Shown one piece after another: positions 62,689 to 64,000 of a stretch of 64,000 nt of DNA. The notes under the pieces are model-generated. The model searched no databases. It saw only the letters and a program-made list of their open reading frames with translations, and was not told the DNA's origin. The DNA is from Streptomyces dioscori. GTDB lineage: Bacteria > Actinomycetota > Actinomycetes > Streptomycetales > Streptomycetaceae. Where the stretch lies: the NCBI RefSeq assembly GCF_003024195.1, contig NZ_KZ679041.1:186001-250000 (forward strand). The letters run 5' to 3'. The number at the start of each line of letters is the position of its first letter. Within the stretch, counting starts at the first letter, position 1. A program made the translations under genes and the position numbers.

Positions 62689-63924
62689 TCAGGACCCGGG
62701 CGGAAGACGCAGCTCGGCCACCGCGCCGCCGTCGGGGGCGTTGCGCAGGTCCAGGGACGCGCCGATGACGCGGGCGTGCCCCAGCGCTATGGTCAGGCCG
62801 AGGCCGTGCCCGTGGCCGCGTTCGCTGGCACCGGTGCGAAAACGCTGTGGGCCGTTGAGCACCAGCTCCTCGGGGAAACCGGGACCGTGATCACGTACCG
62901 ACACCAGTCTGTCCGTCACCTCGACCTCGACGGGGCCCCGGCCGTGCCGATGGGCGTTGATGACCAGATTGGCCACGACACGGTCGAGGTGGCGCGGGTC
63001 CGTGTTCACCGTCGGTTCGCCGCGCGAGGTGAACCGCGCGTCGAGGCCTGTTCGCCGCAACGAGTCGAGCACCACGGCCGCCAGCGGTACCGCACGAGGG
63101 TCGGCCGTCTCCACGCCCGCGTCGAGCCGGGAGATCTCCAGCAATTCCTCGACGAGGCGGCGCAGCACCTCCAGCCGGTCCCTGACCATGTCGGTCGCCT
63201 CGCTCTCGGGCAACAGCTCGCCGGCCACGACTAGCCCCATCAGCGGGGTTCGTAGTTCGTGGGCGACGTCAGCGGTGAACCGCTGCTCGGCACGCAGTCG
63301 TGCGTGCAGACTGTCAGCCATCGAGTCCACGGCGGCGTAGATGGCACCGATCTCGTCGCCCGTCCCGCCCCCTGCCGAGATCCGTGCGGCCAGATCACCG
63401 TCCGCGATCCGCCGGGCGGTCCGTGCGACCCGCCGCAGTCTTCGGTTCGGCAGCTCGGCGGTGAGTGCCGACATCGGTACGATGACGGCCAACGCCATCG
63501 CCGAGTACTGCAACATGTGCCGGTCGAGTGCGCGCCGGGTGAGAAGGTCGGGGGTCATGTCCACGCGCACCGCCAACGGCATGCCCCCGTGGGTCCGTGC
63601 CGCCCACATGGCGGGGTGCACCGGGTCCCCGTCATACCACGTGGCGTCACCCGGCCCGCCGCTCAGACGGCGCAGCAGGTCGTCCGGTATGGCGACCGGA
63701 TCGGTGACGAGGCCGGCGGGGGGTGCCGCGTCCTGCTCGTACCGTTCCATGGAGAAGGACAGAGCGGTCAGTGCCTTGGCTGCGCCATCGTTCATCGAGC
63801 GGGTCAGTGTGCTGTGGTGGACCAGGACAGCGACCGACAGCGCGACGGCGCAGCAGGCCACGGAGACCAGCAGAGCGATCTTCCAGCGCAGCGACCGCCA
63901 GTTGAGGAGTGCGCGCGTACGCAT
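62689..63924 (-). CDS. Sensor histidine kinase, two-component
   Basis: The 411-residue protein has an N-terminal membrane helix (about 15-36), an extracytoplasmic domain of about 100 residues, a second helix (about 139-157), a HAMP domain, a HisKA domain with His222 in FTADVAHELRTPL, and a HATPase domain with NLVINAHRHG, VRDHGPGFP and GHGHGLGLTIA. It resembles CseC/VanS-like envelope-stress kinases. Its ATG begins 1 bp after the response-regulator stop, so the pair is translationally coupled. The carboxypeptidase gene 170 bp downstream could be a target. Confidence 0.9.
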   Translation of the reverse strand: MRTRALLNWRSLRWKIALLVSVACCAVALSVAVLVHHSTLTRSMNDGAAKALTALSFSMERYEQDAAPPAGLVTDPVAIPDDLLRRLSGGPGDATWYDGDPVHPAMWAARTHGGMPLAVRVDMTPDLLTRRALDRHMLQYSAMALAVIVPMSALTAELPNRRLRRVARTARRIADGDLAARISAGGGTGDEIGAIYAAVDSMADSLHARLRAEQRFTADVAHELRTPLMGLVVAGELLPESEATDMVRDRLEVLRRLVEELLEISRLDAGVETADPRAVPLAAVVLDSLRRTGLDARFTSRGEPTVNTDPRHLDRVVANLVINAHRHGRGPVEVEVTDRLVSVRDHGPGFPEELVLNGPQRFRTGASERGHGHGLGLTIALGHARVIGASLDLRNAPDGGAVAELRLPPGS

Positions 63925-63925
63925 T

Positions 63926-64000
63926 TCAGTGCCGCCGTAGTTTGTAGCCGAACCCGCGGACCGTCTCGATCCGGTAGGCGCCGATCTTCTTGCGTAGCCG
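63926..64000 (-). CDS. OmpR-type response regulator, C-terminal end (partial)
   Basis: The last 24 codons before the stop are visible: RLRKKIGAYRIETVRGFGY and LRRH. The VRGFGYKL phrase is the winged helix end of OmpR/PhoB regulators. The rest lies outside the window. It precedes the kinase gene with the overlap-like spacing TGA-A-ATG. Confidence 0.85.
   Translation of the reverse strand, partial: RLRKKIGAYRIETVRGFGYKLRRH

Overview
The window looks like chromosomal DNA of a Streptomyces or a very close relative. It has very high GC with strongly GC-biased third codon positions, two SsgA-like sporulation proteins, a SARP/AfsR-type regulator, two further large STAND ATPase regulators, a CGNR zinc-finger protein, a GPP34 protein and many twin-arginine or Sec-exported enzymes. 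There are no rRNA or tRNA genes, no CRISPR array and no complete mobile element. The mix of small transcription units, gene remnants and orphan operators suggests accessory chromosome (arm-like) rather than core.

Layout. 0-11 kb: exported alpha/beta hydrolase, small secreted protein, SRPBCC protein, methyltransferase, exported cupin, flavin-dependent monooxygenase-like protein, DHA2 transporter, amidase, cysteine-synthase remnant. 11-16.6 kb: glyoxalase-fold protein, flavoprotein reductase coupled to GPP34, coiled-coil/winged-helix protein, PTPS-family protein, ECF sigma factor. 16.6-24.5 kb: SARP-STAND regulator, unknown protein, CGNR regulator, two ABC-F proteins behind a leader peptide and attenuator. 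25-32.6 kb: tannase/feruloyl esterase, membrane protein, IS debris, Bax-inhibitor-1 protein, SsgA-like protein, exported M20 amidohydrolase. 33-42 kb: SnoaL/hydrolase pair, SRPBCC protein, TetR regulator, LAL regulator, XRE-NB-ARC-TPR regulator. 42.4-50 kb: frameshifted small peptide gene, molybdopterin oxidoreductase with cytochrome b561, P450, TetR regulator, glutamine amidotransferase-like protein, epoxide hydrolase. 50-64 kb: subtilase with a divergent TrmB/LuxR regulator, BBE-like oxidase, SsgA-like protein, GNAT, HAD hydrolase, two small peptide genes, internally deleted aminopeptidase, and a D,D-carboxypeptidase beside a two-component system cut by the window edge.

The most unusual content is regulatory. 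Three families of palindromic elements recur across unrelated transcription units. (B) is a 21-bp site, GTCACC-N9-GGTGAC, found at 13 positions in nine loci; it often contains a TTGACA -35 hexamer and is often paired at about 40-bp spacing. (C) is TGGAC-N6-GTCCA or the longer TTGGACT-N4-AGTCCAA, placed at a TetR gene, an epoxide hydrolase, a SnoaL/hydrolase operon and upstream of a transporter. (A) is ACCGTCA-N-GTGAC-Y-GATGT, placed 57-76 bp upstream of both ssgA-like genes and a glyoxalase gene. Together they suggest at least two local regulons that tie together single, scattered enzymes and small peptides. Functions are assigned from recognisable motifs only; no database search was possible.
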